Shown: positions 33,793 to 45,930, counted from the first letter of the stretch. The stretch is DNA of 64,000 nucleotides from Rhyzopertha dominica (GCA_025024175.1 QCXZ01000041.1:44325786-44389785); one strand, 5' to 3'. Program-made: numbers and translations. The notes: generated by a model from the sequence alone, not told the origin.

Positions 33793-35045
33793 CAATGGCC
33801 CGAGGGGTAAACCTCCGCTCATAATTTGGTACACCATAATTTATACTTTACACTTTATAACCGACAATTCCAATATTCTTCCAAATAATTCCAAATTCCG
33901 AATACTTCCAAATAATGCGAACGTTAAAGTACTGTTAAACCGGGTTACGTCTTCGTTGCCACACTATTAAGTATTTCAAAATTGGTTCAACCGAAATCAA
34001 CTTTTATAAGTTTTTAACAAATTACCTAATATTAGATGTATCAAAGAAAGTAAAAAAAATCAAACTTAAAAAGACAATAATTCTAAAGTCCGGTAATCAA
34101 AACAAATAAATAAAACAATACATAAAATTTGACACAACCATACTATTAAGGCGAACATGTTTGATTACTGTAAATACCGAGATAGGTATCTACTTTCGTA
34201 CTTAAGGCATTGCTGTGTATGTAGAATTCTATTTTACCTCTAAAACTTGTTGGACATAATTCCTCCAAGTCAAAAGCCAGAAAACAATATTATGAACAAA
34301 TACCTCTTAGAAAATTTAATTTGAATCCTCATACTTGCTATTAATTAATTTAATTTGATCATTGTTTAATTTAAAAGGTTCTTCTGAACAGGACAAATAG
34401 GACCGCAAATTATATATTTTACTCAACCTAAGCAATGTTTTTTACTTTTGGTCAAATAACTTTCCGCCACTTTTTTATATTATTTTAAAATGTGATTTTA
34501 AATTTCAGTTTATCCATTGTTTTTCTATTATTTTTCCGATTACCATCTTTCTTTATAATACAACACCTAAAACTGATCTATTTTAATGTTTTTGGTGCCA
34601 TCGATAAATTATTAAATGAAACGCATGCGCAGGGACGCCATTTGCTAACATTAATAGCGATTAAAATATATTATACTGGCAATTGCTATGGCGATTTTAA
34701 TGCATATGTAGAAATTTTCTTGTGACAGATTTAAAGCGTCGGTGTCTTGCAAAATTTGAATTTATAGCTGTCAAGTTTGCAGGTCGCCACTGTTCAAAGA
34801 ACAACGTTTTTTTGGAATTGAGGCCTTTGTAGTTTTGGGTTAGTGATTTTACATTTTACTTTTTTGCTATAGCTTCTGCGCATTTGCATGAGCACCTTCA
34901 AGGAATTCTTAATAATTTCAAACGATAATTCTAAGTAATTCCAAATACTTCTAACTAATTCCACAAAATTGCTATTTCCAAATAATTCCACATAATCCCA
35001 AATACTTCAAAATAATTCCGCAGCGGTTTACCCCTCGCAATGGCC
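33793..35045. mobile_element. Non-autonomous TIR transposon with 8-bp target duplication and TTCC-rich subterminal repeats
   Basis: The element spans 33801-35037 (1237 bp). Its termini are CGAGGGGTAAACC and GGTTTACCCCTCG (13-bp perfect inverted repeats) and the 8-bp duplication CAATGGCC flanks it exactly (33793-33800, 35038-35045). Inside each end is an array of variants of TTCCAAATAATTCC-like words (about 33866-33920 on the left, 34915-35020 on the right). The interior carries only a 77-codon plus frame (34492-34725) with no domain. Eight-bp duplications occur in hAT, P and some other superfamilies; the CGAGGGG end is not a standard hAT terminus, so I leave the superfamily open. Confidence 0.88.
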
Positions 35046-35334
35046 TTTTTAGTCAGTATATAGAAATAAATGTCTTATAGGAAAAAGGACAGTTTACCAC
35101 CAGACGATGCTTTGCTACCATATACACATTGGCGAGCAAAAATTTAGTTTAGTTTGAAATTATGAATTTTCCGAATTTTTAGTATTTACAAGTTGTACCT
35201 CAACTATAGCAGGTTTTCCGACAAGTGCTATCTGTCCTGTTTTGTCCTCTTCAAATAGTGCGATTCGCTTTAAGTTAGAATTATTTTTTAAGTTGTCTGA
35301 GATGTAGCGTCTAGTGTTTATTTAGCAGGTCATA
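35046..35334. other. Unassigned spacer
   Basis: 5' flank of the Tc1 relic; no TIR was recognised here. Confidence 0.45.
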
Positions 35335-36080
35335 ATGCCTGTAAACCCTTTAGTTGCAGCAAGAATTGTAAGCGTTGACAGAAGATGGCCGAGGAGAACC
35401 AGCAATTATATGGTTTCTTGGTTAGAGCTTCTGAGCTGTACTTGAAGTGTTCCAGTGATATGTAGAGACTGGTCTGTTTGTCAGAAGACCAGAATTCAGG
35501 AGAAAAAATGGTCGCCACCGAAGTGGTAACAGTTTTTTTTGTGTGCGCAAGTTTGCAGAATAGAACAGCTTGAACAACTCTAACACATTACAGATGTAAA
35601 TGTTAGTCAATTGGCCGTTTATCGCTACTAGATTTGTCCACCATTGCAACGTCAGCATCGAGTTGCAAGATTGGCTGTTGCCAGTTGGGGACTGGAGTAC
35701 TGTTGGTAGATAAGTCGCGGTTTTTCTCAGTGGGTCAGATGTACGCCGGCAAATATAGAGAAAATCTGGAGACAGATACGCTCTCTTGTTGAACAGCGAC
35801 GTCGATTTGAGTGTGGATCTTTTATAGTTTAGACGGGAACCACAATCTTCATAGAAAATGGTTCCCTGACAGTTTACAGATAAATTAATGGAAACCATAA
35901 TTGCATGAGAATATCTGGATGAGGTAGAAATCAGACGGTTTCATTAGCCAGCCTTGGATCTAGATATGAAACTGATTGTGTGCACTATACATCAGCTTTT
36001 GGAATTGTCCAAGTGTAAAATTGCTGATGCAGTAGTGGAGCAACATCGACTAAAATATTATCAACTTAATCCAAAATATG
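35335..36080 (+). mobile_element. Tc1-type transposase relic
   Basis: The reading begins at an ATG at 35335 with MPVNPLVAARIV, a typical start for insect Tc1 transposases. It continues through CRDWSVCQ and RIQEKKWSPPK, fitting 'Y-R-x-T-G-x-V-x-R-R-P-G-S-G-R'. After frame changes come QHRVARLAVASW (about 35653), LVDKSRFF (about 35703) matching the catalytic 'F-T-D-E-S-R-F', RRQI and SGDRYA (about 35735-35780) matching 'V-R-x-W-R-x-x-G-E-R-Y', and ENGSLTVYR (about 35856) matching 'N-G-S-L-T-A-x-R-Y'. PALDLDMKLIVC at about 35951 may be the remnant of 'P-A-R-S-P-D-L-N-P-I-E', so the 'H-D-N-A-x-P-H' segment is deleted. The 158-codon minus frame over the same bases is a shadow. No TIRs found. Confidence 0.75.
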
Positions 36081-37480
36081 TCTCACTGAACGCAAGCGAA
36101 TGAATCGTAAAATGTTCAAAATTCAATATTAAAAGTTTAAATTAGCTTACAGAATACAGTATGATGGTTAAGAATTTACAAATGTAAGCCTAAAACAGAA
36201 TACTTCAAAACAATCTATATCCTGACCTTAGTTTTTTACTCGTCACTGTAATTAAAAATAACATTTTTTATCCTCCACAAAGTATAAGGCACATAATGAC
36301 ATAACGATTCATTAACATAAGGTTGGCCCAAGTAAGGAAAATTATTAACGCAAAGTGAGTAATACGTTTCATTGAATATTACGTTTTTTCGTTAAATATC
36401 TGCGATTAAGTACAGAGAAATGGAGTCATTGCTATTCGATTGGTTTGTGTTTTTATCGCGACAGCCTCTAAAACGAAAGGACGTTCTTTTTTTACTTGAA
36501 TTTCTAATCAATTAGTATCGTGTGCATTTAGAGGCTACTGCATTTTGCGCAGTAACGACGATGAGTGTAGAATACATTACAATCTGTTTACCGGACAAAA
36601 AGTTCTTGCTGCTGTAGCTGGGGAAGCTAAATTTATGCTGTTGGGATTCTAATACCTTATATCTACGCTTTTTTGTACATTTGAGAATTGTGTGCTATAA
36701 TTAGGAGTTTGTCATGTACAGAAGAATCATCTCCACTACAAAATTATATAAATACATGCATAAATAAGTACAGTACCATGTATCACTAGCATAAATCATT
36801 TTTTGACAGCTATTGAACTTTACATCTTTCTTACCATCAGAGTACGCTTTTTTGCATTTATTTTACAACAGTGTGTAGGGTGTTCATTACATTTGGAACT
36901 GTTAGGAGTGATTATAATCTGTATTAATCTTGAAAACTCTACTGTCAAAATTGGCTCATGTACGAAATAACGTCACACGGTTATGCATCCGCAATATGTT
37001 GTTTTATGCGGATCCGTTTGGAAAATAATGTTTTATTTAAGTAATTACAACAAATAAGATGCTCAAAGTAGATATGTATTCAAGGCCATAATTACTTCCT
37101 CTTTGCGCTATTTCCAAAATTTATAAAAATACCCAATCATGCTGTTTAAGAAGATAAACGTATTATGCGCTTGCCAAAGTGGTAGATTAAACAACCATAA
37201 ATAATAGTGAAGGTGATTGTCAAGATGATACTTATTTCTATGAGTACTATAGCTCGTAATTGAATTTTATGGCAGCTATCAACTGCATATTCATCCCTGG
37301 TATTTTTAACGTCAGCGTCATTCAGAGATCACTTACCGCCTACTTCCATCTAGAATTCCTGTGGCTAGAACATAAATGCAGTTGTCGAAGATCCCAGGTA
37401 TTAATAGATAGTATTTTGGTGCTAAAAAAATTGATTCTAGTGCTTTCCTACGTCTGTGTTACCACAGCACTCATTTGAGT
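36081..37480. other. Unassigned AT-rich sequence
   Basis: One lone word, TAGGGTGTTCATTACATTTG at 36876, resembles a mariner terminus but has no partner. The frame 37260-37478 has no domain. Confidence 0.45.
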
Positions 37481-38330
37481 TGAGTAATGAACCCCATTAC
37501 AGCGCTAGTCATGTAACGAAAAATCACCAAACCTTAATCAAATTTTGTTAAGATGAAAAATGCACAGTAAGGGGTAACTATAACAACCAAATAATTGTTA
37601 GGTCTGATTTTGTTGGGAAATGCCTGTTATAGCCTGAAGGATAGCAATTCTAATAAAAAGGCTGAAATCTTGGTAGGAAATACTGGAGCTTCATTTTCAG
37701 TAAACTCGCCTCCAATAATTTTTGAGGCTGTTTTTTGTTGTTTTAAATTGGAGTAGCAATACAGCATTCGACCATCACCCACCATAGCATTTTATTGTTA
37801 ATAGGTCTGCTTCAGTATTGGATAAGAGTGAAGAGGACCATGTTCAAAAACAGTTGCCTTTTTATTATTGGGCTTGTGAAAAATGAAGGAAGTTAGAAGT
37901 TGTCATGGCACTAAATATGTTTATACCTACACTTTGTCCAACTACCACATCTCATTGACGAACATTCTCCCATGCACAGCATGATTATGACATAGAGTAG
38001 TAAATAATTCCTGCAATACTTTGGTCTTTGTACTTGATATGAAGAAAGTTGTTCGTTTTTTACATTTTCTAATTCCAGGTTAGTTAGTTAATCTACTCTG
38101 CAAGTACATTTATCCAGCAACTGTAAATACGAAATTATTAGTTTCATTACATCAGGCATTCAAAACCTCTTTTAAAAATTTTGAAACACTGTCTTTGGGT
38201 TAACTCTGGATTTTTCTGGCATGTGTCACACTGTTTCTTTTCATACTTAGCTTAATAATGAAGAGACAATATTTGCAGCAGCTTCTTCAGTTTCAAAGAT
38301 AAGATTTTCCGTTTCGAAATTACTCATTAT
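37481..38330 (-). other. Unassigned, coding-like trace on the minus strand
   Basis: Minus-strand frames such as FETEEAAANIV (about 38300), ELENVKNEQLSSYQVQR (about 38065) and LLLYVIIMLCMGECSS (about 37995) follow one another in a consistent direction and lack the AT-bias of the flanks. They suggest a decayed transposase-like ORF, but I could not assign a family. Confidence 0.25.
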
Positions 38331-38489
38331 TTTAGTTTTATTTAGGAAAGTGTGATTTCCTATCAAACGAGAAGCCTTGAAAATGCTTGATAGAAAGTGA
38401 AATTCTATTTAATCAGTTTTTATGTATTAATTTTATTCGGGTTTTCAATTGAAAATGCGACGAACATGTTTCCAAAAACCCACCATTGC

Positions 38490-39140
38490 AGGTTTTCCGT
38501 GAATACGTATTTTATCGCCATGCGGTTCTTGATTAAAACACTACTTTGCATACATTGCAGAAGTTGTAACACTGCCCGCTTTGTTAGCTTGTTAACGACT
38601 CACAGATCCACATGCAAAATGCGTTTGTGCATCATCGCCGTGACTAATCGCGCTCTAATCCCTCCTGATCATATTTTTCTGAGGAACGTAAATCCCGATT
38701 ATGCGGCTCACCGTTATAAGCATAGATAAAGAACAGCCACCCACTTAATTTGACAAATCTGTTAGCATTCTTTCTTTTGAAGCGGGAAGGACTTCTGGTC
38801 GATTCCGGGACGGCTGCTCGGATATTTCGTAAGTCGGCAGTAAAAAAGCCATAATCCGCGACCATTGTTTCTCGTTTAAACGCCGGCAACTACCGCTAAA
38901 GCGTTAAAAACGATCGCTACAATAATTTTAGTGTTCCTACACGAATTATGTAATGTGCTCCGTATAAGCATCGGGTCCGTAGAGGTAATTACAACAGTAA
39001 AAAAAACACTTAAACGTATGGAGCACGCCACGCGTGTGACACTGAATTTTGTGACTATATTTATATTATTTATTCCTATGTTCTTCGTAGGGCACCAACG
39101 TACTGGATTTTTCAAGTTTAACGATGGTCGGAGATAACCG
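38490..39140. promoter_or_regulatory. GC/CpG-rich island 10, candidate regulatory DNA
   Basis: CpG-rich complex sequence, with GGTCGATTCCGGGACGGCTG near 38797. Overlapping frames on both strands (38397-38729, 38889-38644, 39115-38876, 38931-39137) show no domain; competing open frames on both strands argue against coding. Confidence 0.28.
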
Positions 39141-40200
39141 CGTCACATTACAAAAATAATCTTTAATTCTGATAGGTACTTGACAAAAGTCAGATAGTAG
39201 TGTAATGATAAATATTAATAAATCGTTGTTAAAGGAGCATATTTTTTGCTACAAGTTATTACTATTCAAGTGCTCTTGTTTGTTTGTAGCTATGTGTGTA
39301 TTCATACAACGCAACGCGGACGTATAGATGATACGATAAAGTAAAAATAATGCGGATAGACTGATTCTTCCATAATTCCATATTTGTTATTTCTTAGGGA
39401 CCAGAGTATCTTTAATTCTTCCTTGCACACGTGCTTATGTCGAAGTTTCTGATGCATTTTTGCGATTATTGACAGTTTATTATTTATCCTTATTTGTTTT
39501 AATTCGTGCAGCTGTTTTCTGTAGGGGCCTTACTATTACATTTTGCATATAACAAAAATAATATAAGCTTTCTATTTTATTCCCTTCTGTCTCTGTTCGT
39601 ACGTTCCTCTCTGTGTAATTATTTATTACTTTTAGTTCTAATAGTAGAATGTACATAATCAGGGCTTCGGTCACCAATAAATAAAACAACCCTTTTTACT
39701 TAATTGTCGAAAATCGAAGATTTTTGGCTCTTTCTTCAGGGCTTACAGTAATGGATTATTTAAGGGGGCTTTATAGAAACACAGCAAATTAACTACACAA
39801 TGAGGGGTAATTAAATGATTAGGGAAAATAAAATCTAATAATTAAAAAGACATTCAAGTGCCATAACAATACAATGTCTTGTCAATTTCATTTGTTTAGT
39901 AGGATAGCTATTATTGTGCCATCTTCCTCTTTTTTATTCTCGTCCTTTTTATATTTTCTCTGCTGGTGTGGACAAAATTGTATTTGTTACGTCGGCTTCT
40001 TGATCGTCCTTGCCTTCTGCAATTGCATTCTTGCAAGATTTTGCAACATTCCTTTTCGTTCTTTGTCAATTCTTTAACTCTTCCGATATTTGTTTTCTTC
40101 ACTTTCCTGACTTATTTCATTTCCTCATTGATTATGATATAACGCTACTTATAGAAAAACACAATTGATATTTAAATTCACAGTATTCAACAAACATACA
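39141..40200. other. Unassigned sequence
   Basis: A pyrimidine-rich patch at 39900-40110 gives a Lys/Arg-rich minus frame (40102-39911), similar in character to the tract at 14880-16110; no family assigned. Confidence 0.4.
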
Positions 40201-41500
40201 ACACGGACTGTGAAAATACGGATTGCTGTAGCGCGAATAAAACCCAAGCTCAGCCGGTATATGGGTATGGGTTCAAACAAAGAAAAACAAAATGAGCAAA
40301 ACTAGATAGGGCGCCACTGGCCTACAAGCGAATTTGAAAATAAATTCACAGCAACCGAGCCAGGCGGTTCCCAGATGGTAAGGGCATCCAAATTCCACCA
40401 AATGCATACAAATAAAACACGATTGTACCCAACAAGTATATGCGTATATTCAGAACCGTTATTATATGTATAAACCAAATATTCAATATCCTAAAAGAGA
40501 GCATAAACCTCGTGCTATCCGCACTAAATATATGAAAATCACACGGTATACGTATAATTAAATTTAAACAATTATGCTGGACTGAATCAGTATTCCGAAC
40601 GCAAGTAGCGCGAGCGCAAGTGTACACTGCGTATGGCACTTTACAAACTTACAAATGTTCGGCCAACGGTCGCAACGTATATTAATTTCAATAAATAAAT
40701 TGAACACAGTCTTACACGAAAAGCAGTAGCGGTAATGATATTATGATGAATTTAGAACAGCTCAAAAAAAATCGTTATAAGTACAATAATGTGTAGTGAT
40801 TAGTAATTAAACAACAATTAAAAAAACTGAAATGACGCGGTTAAATTGGTCCAATGCGAATCTATTTGTATGTACACAAAGAAAACACACTAACACAGAA
40901 ATATCCGACCTTAACAGCAGCTCCAGCGATCTGGGAAGGCCAATGGCTCCACAGGTTAACCAGAATGTCGAATTCACACGCAGATGCAACCTATATCTCG
41001 ATTCCAGATGATATGGAAGTCCTAGGCAGACGGGGCCCGTACAATCGGAAGTACTATATGTAACGTACTGGAGGAGTACCGGAACTTTTGCTAGCCTCGT
41101 AATAGAAGCCCTAAAGAAAACCCAAAGTTGTACATGACGCGCTAACTGAAGAAAATTACTTACACAAACGGTGTGGCTTCTGAGGTGTAAAAATGGTAAT
41201 GGAACGGGAGAAATCCGGAAAATTCCGCAGTCAATGAGATTTTTCTACCCAACTGCACACTGACTCAACTAATATAACACATTAGCCCTCGCACTCAGCC
41301 TCGAATCCCTTTCGGATAATTACAAAACTTGCATAAATGCTGGCTTGAATAGTGCGTCCACTTTAAACTAGCAAGCCAAAAGTGCACTCCTCTCACCGAA
41401 ATCGAATTGTTTCGCACGAGAAAAAGAACCCGCAAAAACCGATCAGAAGATAAAGCGTCGATCTGCGCTTTATTTAGAATAACGAGACAATAGTTGCCTA
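40201..41500. other. Block of distinct composition, origin unknown
   Basis: About 1.3 kb with A-excess on the plus strand, more CpG than typical flanks and few runs of T. A word GGCGCCACTGG at 40310 could be a hAT-like CAGTGGCGCC terminus on the minus strand or a primer-binding-site-like TGGCGCC; no partner repeat or target duplication was found. The frames 40346-40639 (minus) and 40854-41063 have no domain. A solo LTR or non-autonomous transposon is possible. Confidence 0.3.
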
Positions 41501-42091
41501 TCCTTCAGGTAAAAATACGCGAAATTACCAAATTTTATTAAAGTTTGAAAAACGAATGTAACAATGATTAGTATCCGTTTTTGTCTTTTATTAATTTTTG
41601 TTTTCTATTAGGTTTAGCATATACATTATCTAGACTGTATTGATTTTCATTTCTTTTTTCAGATCCTCGCCTCTCGTATTTTTCGTATTCTCTCCTCTGC
41701 AAAATTTGTTTAGAAACTCCTTTGGCTTTTAGATTTTTTTGGTCGTAATAATTTCAGTTTAATTTCTTTCCTTAGTTCTATTAAATTTCTATACGAATCT
41801 ATACTTTATTTTTGGTATTTGTCTTTCTAATACTGATTCTGCTTTTTCATGAAAATATTTATTAAAGATATTTACGACATTCACAATACACTGCGCAAAA
41901 AAATAAGATCTCTTTCGAATTAGGCCATGGCCAATAAGCCAAAATTTCACGTGCAGTCTGCACTAATCCGCAAGACATTAATTTAACATTTCTTAAAAAT
42001 TTAGTTTATGTCAAAGTCTTAGACAAAGGAAACAGATGGACACCGTATCTAATAAGCCAATAAAGTGTTACAACCTGACACCAATAACCAT
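41501..42091. other. Unassigned sequence
   Basis: A pyrimidine-rich section (41580-41870) reads on the minus strand as Lys-rich text that could be a LINE linker; too weak to call. Confidence 0.4.
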
Positions 42092-42159
42092 CAGTGGCGT
42101 TCACCATGTAACTAAGGTATCTAGATAGCAAAAATGAGTTACATTTACCTACGCCACTG
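42092..42159. mobile_element. Miniature hAT-like hairpin (68 bp)
   Basis: Ends CAGTGGCGT and ACGCCACTG are perfect 9-bp inverted repeats with hAT-type sequence, and a second inverted match (ATGTAACT with GAGTTACAT) lies inside. The 8 bases on either side do not match, so no target duplication can be claimed. It is either a very short MITE or a deletion remnant of a longer element. Confidence 0.5.
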
Positions 42160-43099
42160 AATGCATGTCGTGAATCGAATTCTGTTATTTCCTGTGGAGG
42201 CAGATTTTTTCGCCTCAGCTTTTACACTAATAAGCTGCACAGAAAGCCTTGTTGCTGCACTGCTTTGTTTGGAAAATTCCTTTTAATAATGCACAACATT
42301 AGGCAAAATCTGCTGAGGTTGTCAAGTGTTGTCAGACACATTAAAATGGCATCTGTTCGTTTATTTGTAACACTTTTGCAAAAAGATAATGAATTGGATT
42401 AGAATCAATACATAAAAAATATATACTTTTATTTACTTGATTATATAAGTTGAAATTAATGCATACCTTTTTTGTATGTGGAAATACATAACATAGATAT
42501 TCGAAATAAAAGGACGGTTGGAATTGGACATTAGGTCCTCTGGAACTGCATATGCAGTTAAACATTCTAATATTTTTAGAATTACCATCTGAACATTCTT
42601 GCATATATATTATGTTAAAATGTGCCATGCACAAAAAGTATGTTTCGTTTAAACCACACCTAAAGATTCAGATCATGCCTTAAGGTTTTAGGCCTCCTGA
42701 AAGAAAATTATATAGAGCCTGCATACAAATAGGTAGATAATCCTGTTGCTTTTAGTGAAGTATAACTTCTTGATAGCAATTCGCCTTTGGTACATGAAAT
42801 AATGAAGTATATATACTACCGCAAGTACGAGGTTGTTTCATTATATGTTGATTACAAGCACATATCATTTGATTTGCAGATTACATATGTCAAGTATCTG
42901 GCAATTTAGTGTTATTTTCGTAGTGCACCTGATTTGGATAAAAAAATGGCGGCAAGTGGATATACCACATTCAGACATATCTTGGCTCTCGGTGTTAAAT
43001 ACATAGTTCTCACCCTTATTCAGTCCTCATTTGTTGTGTAAGTGGAAACTATTAATTTTCTTGTCATGAAGTACTTATATCTTTCATAGTAAACTGTTC
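42160..43099. other. Unassigned sequence
   Basis: The 97-codon minus frame 42634-42341 is Cys/Phe-rich and has no recognised domain. Confidence 0.45.
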
Positions 43100-43614
43100 T
43101 AGGTGCAGCCAAAGTCTAAAGATATTTAGCCATTTCGGCTCCTTTTGCCTCCACATAATCGTTCTTTTTCATGCGTTTTGCGTTCCTTTTTGGCAGTTTC
43201 CGTCTCTCATCACTTTTTTGTTATAGGCTTCCTGCAATTAATACCTCGCACTGTTACCTTGGTAAGTGCGTATGTAATTGTTAACTTTGTTTGAATCAAT
43301 CGAAAACTGCTTCCCATTCCATCAAAGTCTGGTACTGCTCAGCCTAAATGCAACTCCGCTTGCGTACCTTTCTTTTTCATCTGTTTTTTTGGAGCACAGA
43401 AGGGTAATGTTTTTTTATTCAATTTCCTTTTACCATTCCCTTTCCATCGGATCGCACTTAATCCTAATATTCCAATCTGTTGTATTTTGTAAGTCTCCGA
43501 CGTTCCAGTATCCAAAGTATTAAACTTTACATTGTAATTACCGTTGTTGTCAACGTTAATCAGATTGTTTAGTTTCCTTTCGTTTGCCGTGGCCTTAGAC
43601 CAGTGATAAAGCAT
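43100..43614 (-). mobile_element. RTE-type LINE endonuclease relic
   Basis: The minus frame 43614-43339 contains VKFNTLDTGTSETYKIQQ then IGILGLSAIRWKGNGKRKL, matching the apurinic-like endonuclease of RTE-type LINEs ('W-N-V-x-T-L ... D-I-L-G-L-S-E-(I/T)-R-W-x-G-x-G'). The catalytic glutamate of 'S-E-x-R-W' has become alanine. Downstream, after a frameshift near 43340, DGMGSSFRLIQTKLTITYAL aligns with 'L-I-x-W-x-P-V-x-D-R-I-I-x-x-R-x-x-x-x-(K/R)-(L/M)-x-I-I-x-x-Y-A-P'. No RT domain follows, so this is an isolated N-terminal fragment. It may be the same family as the RT fragment at 54470. Confidence 0.75.
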
Positions 43615-44486
43615 TAGTCGTTATAAGTATACCTAATAAAGCAAATGTAATTTTAAATTAGTCGTTGTTAAACAATTAGAATTACATAATTTTTGTAGCC
43701 ATTTTATATTTCTTAAATTGAAATTTGTAACAAGCTTGTCCCCTAAAACTATACTATCAAATATTCTATTCTAATCCGTCTAAAACTTAGATACACCCAA
43801 TTGCTGCATTTTACGACATCAAGATTTGTCTTAGTGACAATCCTGACGACAAAGTAACACTAGTATGGCCAGTATCCTGCATAACTTAATTTCAAATGGA
43901 GTTCCTCGTTTAACATACGAGCTATTCATCGCATATATTTTAATGTCACCGCTGTACCATAACAAATGACTTCCTTGTGCACACTTTGTGGCAACACAAA
44001 AGCTGAGAAATAAGTCTGGAATCTAACGGTTGCCAAGTGCATTCATCTAAGTTGTATTAATAAGGGAAGTCTAATAAATGCGGTACTGTTGGCGACATTT
44101 CAAAATAGGTCATAACGGAAAGAGACCATAGCAACATCATTAGGTCGATGGGGAAAAAGTGGAATTCCATAACTCAGAAGCATAGTGTTTATGTTTGGTA
44201 AATTAACATTTATTCTCGACTTTGCTGATAAGTAGAATAATTTATTGTGGTTGCCTGAAATTTGATATATACGCATGTGCACATATGTCTGACAGGTGCA
44301 AATAGCTTTGATGTTGATCCCAGTGGATTTTATCTATTGTTGACACCATTTCCTTAAGTTCAGTTGATCACTGGCAAAATGACCAAGACATGTTGGTAGT
44401 CTTATATCCTATTTACCTCCTGCAGCTGTTCACAATTCAACGTATACATAATTATGGTGGTTATATATTTAAACTATTTTACTATT
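43615..44486. other. Unassigned sequence
   Basis: No recognised feature. Confidence 0.5.
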
Positions 44487-44821
44487 TAATAAGATAATAT
44501 TTTGTCGGATAGATCGCTGTCTCTTGAAAAACACTGACAAAAAATTAATAGTCTGACGTTTCAATTACAACTGTAATCTTTGTCAAAGACGCAGAACCTC
44601 AAAATTTGCCTGACACAAGTTCAAACAAATTTTTGAAAGTAAATAAACAAATCACCAAGGAAGCGAGACGTCATAGAAACAACGTGCCAACCTGATAAAA
44701 AAGGAACCTAACGATGAAAAAGGAACTACCTACCTACTAGATATACACGAACTACTTGATAAAAGATAACTACAAAATAGCCTTCCAAATGTCACCTATC
44801 CGACAAAATATTATTTTATTA
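44487..44821. mobile_element. 335-bp TIR element (MITE-like)
   Basis: Imperfect inverted repeats of about 26 bp form the ends: TAATAAGATAATATTTTGTC on the left (44487 onward) and its near-exact reverse complement on the right (ending 44821), each continuing into GGATAG. The interior is non-coding and holds a hammerhead-like motif on the minus strand. A target duplication could not be resolved because the flanks are AT-rich. Confidence 0.7.
44552..44590 (-). ncRNA. Degenerate hammerhead-ribozyme-like motif inside the TIR element
   Basis: The minus strand reads TTTGACAAAGATTACAGTTG then TAATTGAAACGTCAGAC. Stem II is a 7-bp hairpin GATTACA/TGTAATT (one G-U pair) followed by the invariant GAAA, and UUGACAA stands at the CUGANGA core position with two changes. 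Similar 'GACGTTTC ... stem ... TCATCAG' motifs are common in arthropod repeats. Both core changes (C to U, G to A) are transitions, fitting decay. Confidence 0.35.
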
Positions 44822-45550
44822 TATTATGGACGCTGAAAGCATTCACCCTCGTATATTTTACTATTTGTTTTGTTACACCAAGATGAGTTAGTTGTAGAGA
44901 AGACCAACAAAACTAAAGAAAGAAAATTGGGAAGAAAACATGTCAGTAACAGCGAGCATTTTATGTAAAACTAATAAAAAATTGTGCAAATAATTAGATA
45001 TATGATTACGCTTTTTATCTACACGTACAAGCGCTTTGAAACGAAGTTTATTTTATAACCTAGATAGACGCATCAAGATTAGTCACTCAGAATTAATAAC
45101 ATAATGGTCCACCGTAAGATCACGGGAGTTGATAGCGTGGTAGAATCGTTAGCATTAATTAAACACCCAGCTCTTATACAACGCACTTGATAGTAATACT
45201 TTACACCTTCGTAAATATTTAGCGAATGGTATAGATTAGACTGTACAGTGTTATTTATCGTAATACATTGTTATTATACTGCATTATCGTGCTAATCTTA
45301 TGTTGCAAGAAAGGGCACCGTCTGTACCTGTCGTTTATTTTAATAATCTCTTTTGAGATGGTATAATAGTTATATGACATAAAACAAATCTGTATTTTAC
45401 AACCAGGTTCTTCGTTTGGACCTAATATTTCTAAAAAAAAAACTACATTCTGCCCTTTTTCTGCGTGTAGCATATAACATGCTGCTTTATTTGTTTTGCT
45501 AAATTGTTAATTTACTGTTACTTTTTTTCAATACATTTCAATATGTTTAG
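44822..45550. other. Unassigned sequence
   Basis: Nothing recognised; frame 45473-45255 (minus) has no domain. Confidence 0.5.
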
Positions 45551-45559
45551 ACACTTTAG

Positions 45560-45930
45560 ACGAGTTTCAAGACCTGCTTGTATAGTAGTAGCAGCCTGAT
45601 GCGTACGACTAAATTTTATTCCAAATTACTACCATTTCCTTTCACATGGACTTTCCTGCGGAATCCTAAGCCCTTTAACTTGGGTATTGTTGATCCTGTA
45701 AGTATATGTTGCTTCTGTTTCTTAATAAAGTCTGCATGTACAAATTTTCTGGTACAATAGTTTGAATTTTCCCGATATGATTTTTCCGGCGACGATAACT
45801 CTGCGTTAGTGGCTGCAAATATCGCTGTATTTTTATGCTCTATATATAGGTATATAGTACTGGATCTAATACGCTACTAAGTGGTTCTCTTGCTCTAAAT
45901 TCTTTTAACTAAAAATATTCGCCCACCTGC
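45560..45930 (-). mobile_element. Possible Jockey-type LINE RT fragment
   Basis: The minus strand at about 45895-45848 reads REPLSSVLDPVLYTYI, resembling 'V-P-Q-G-S-V-L-G-P-x-L-Y-(T/N)-x-(Y/F)', and then HKNTAIFAATNAELSS (about 45838-45791), resembling '(N)-T-x-x-x-x-F-A-D-D-T-A-(I/L)-L' with the DD lost. Two blocks in order at roughly the right spacing support a Jockey-clade RT; text further downstream does not align. Confidence 0.4.

Noticed and set aside
35422..35898. 158-codon minus-strand frame
   Set aside because: It overlaps a plus-strand Tc1 transposase relic whose motifs are in conserved order; the minus frame has no domain.
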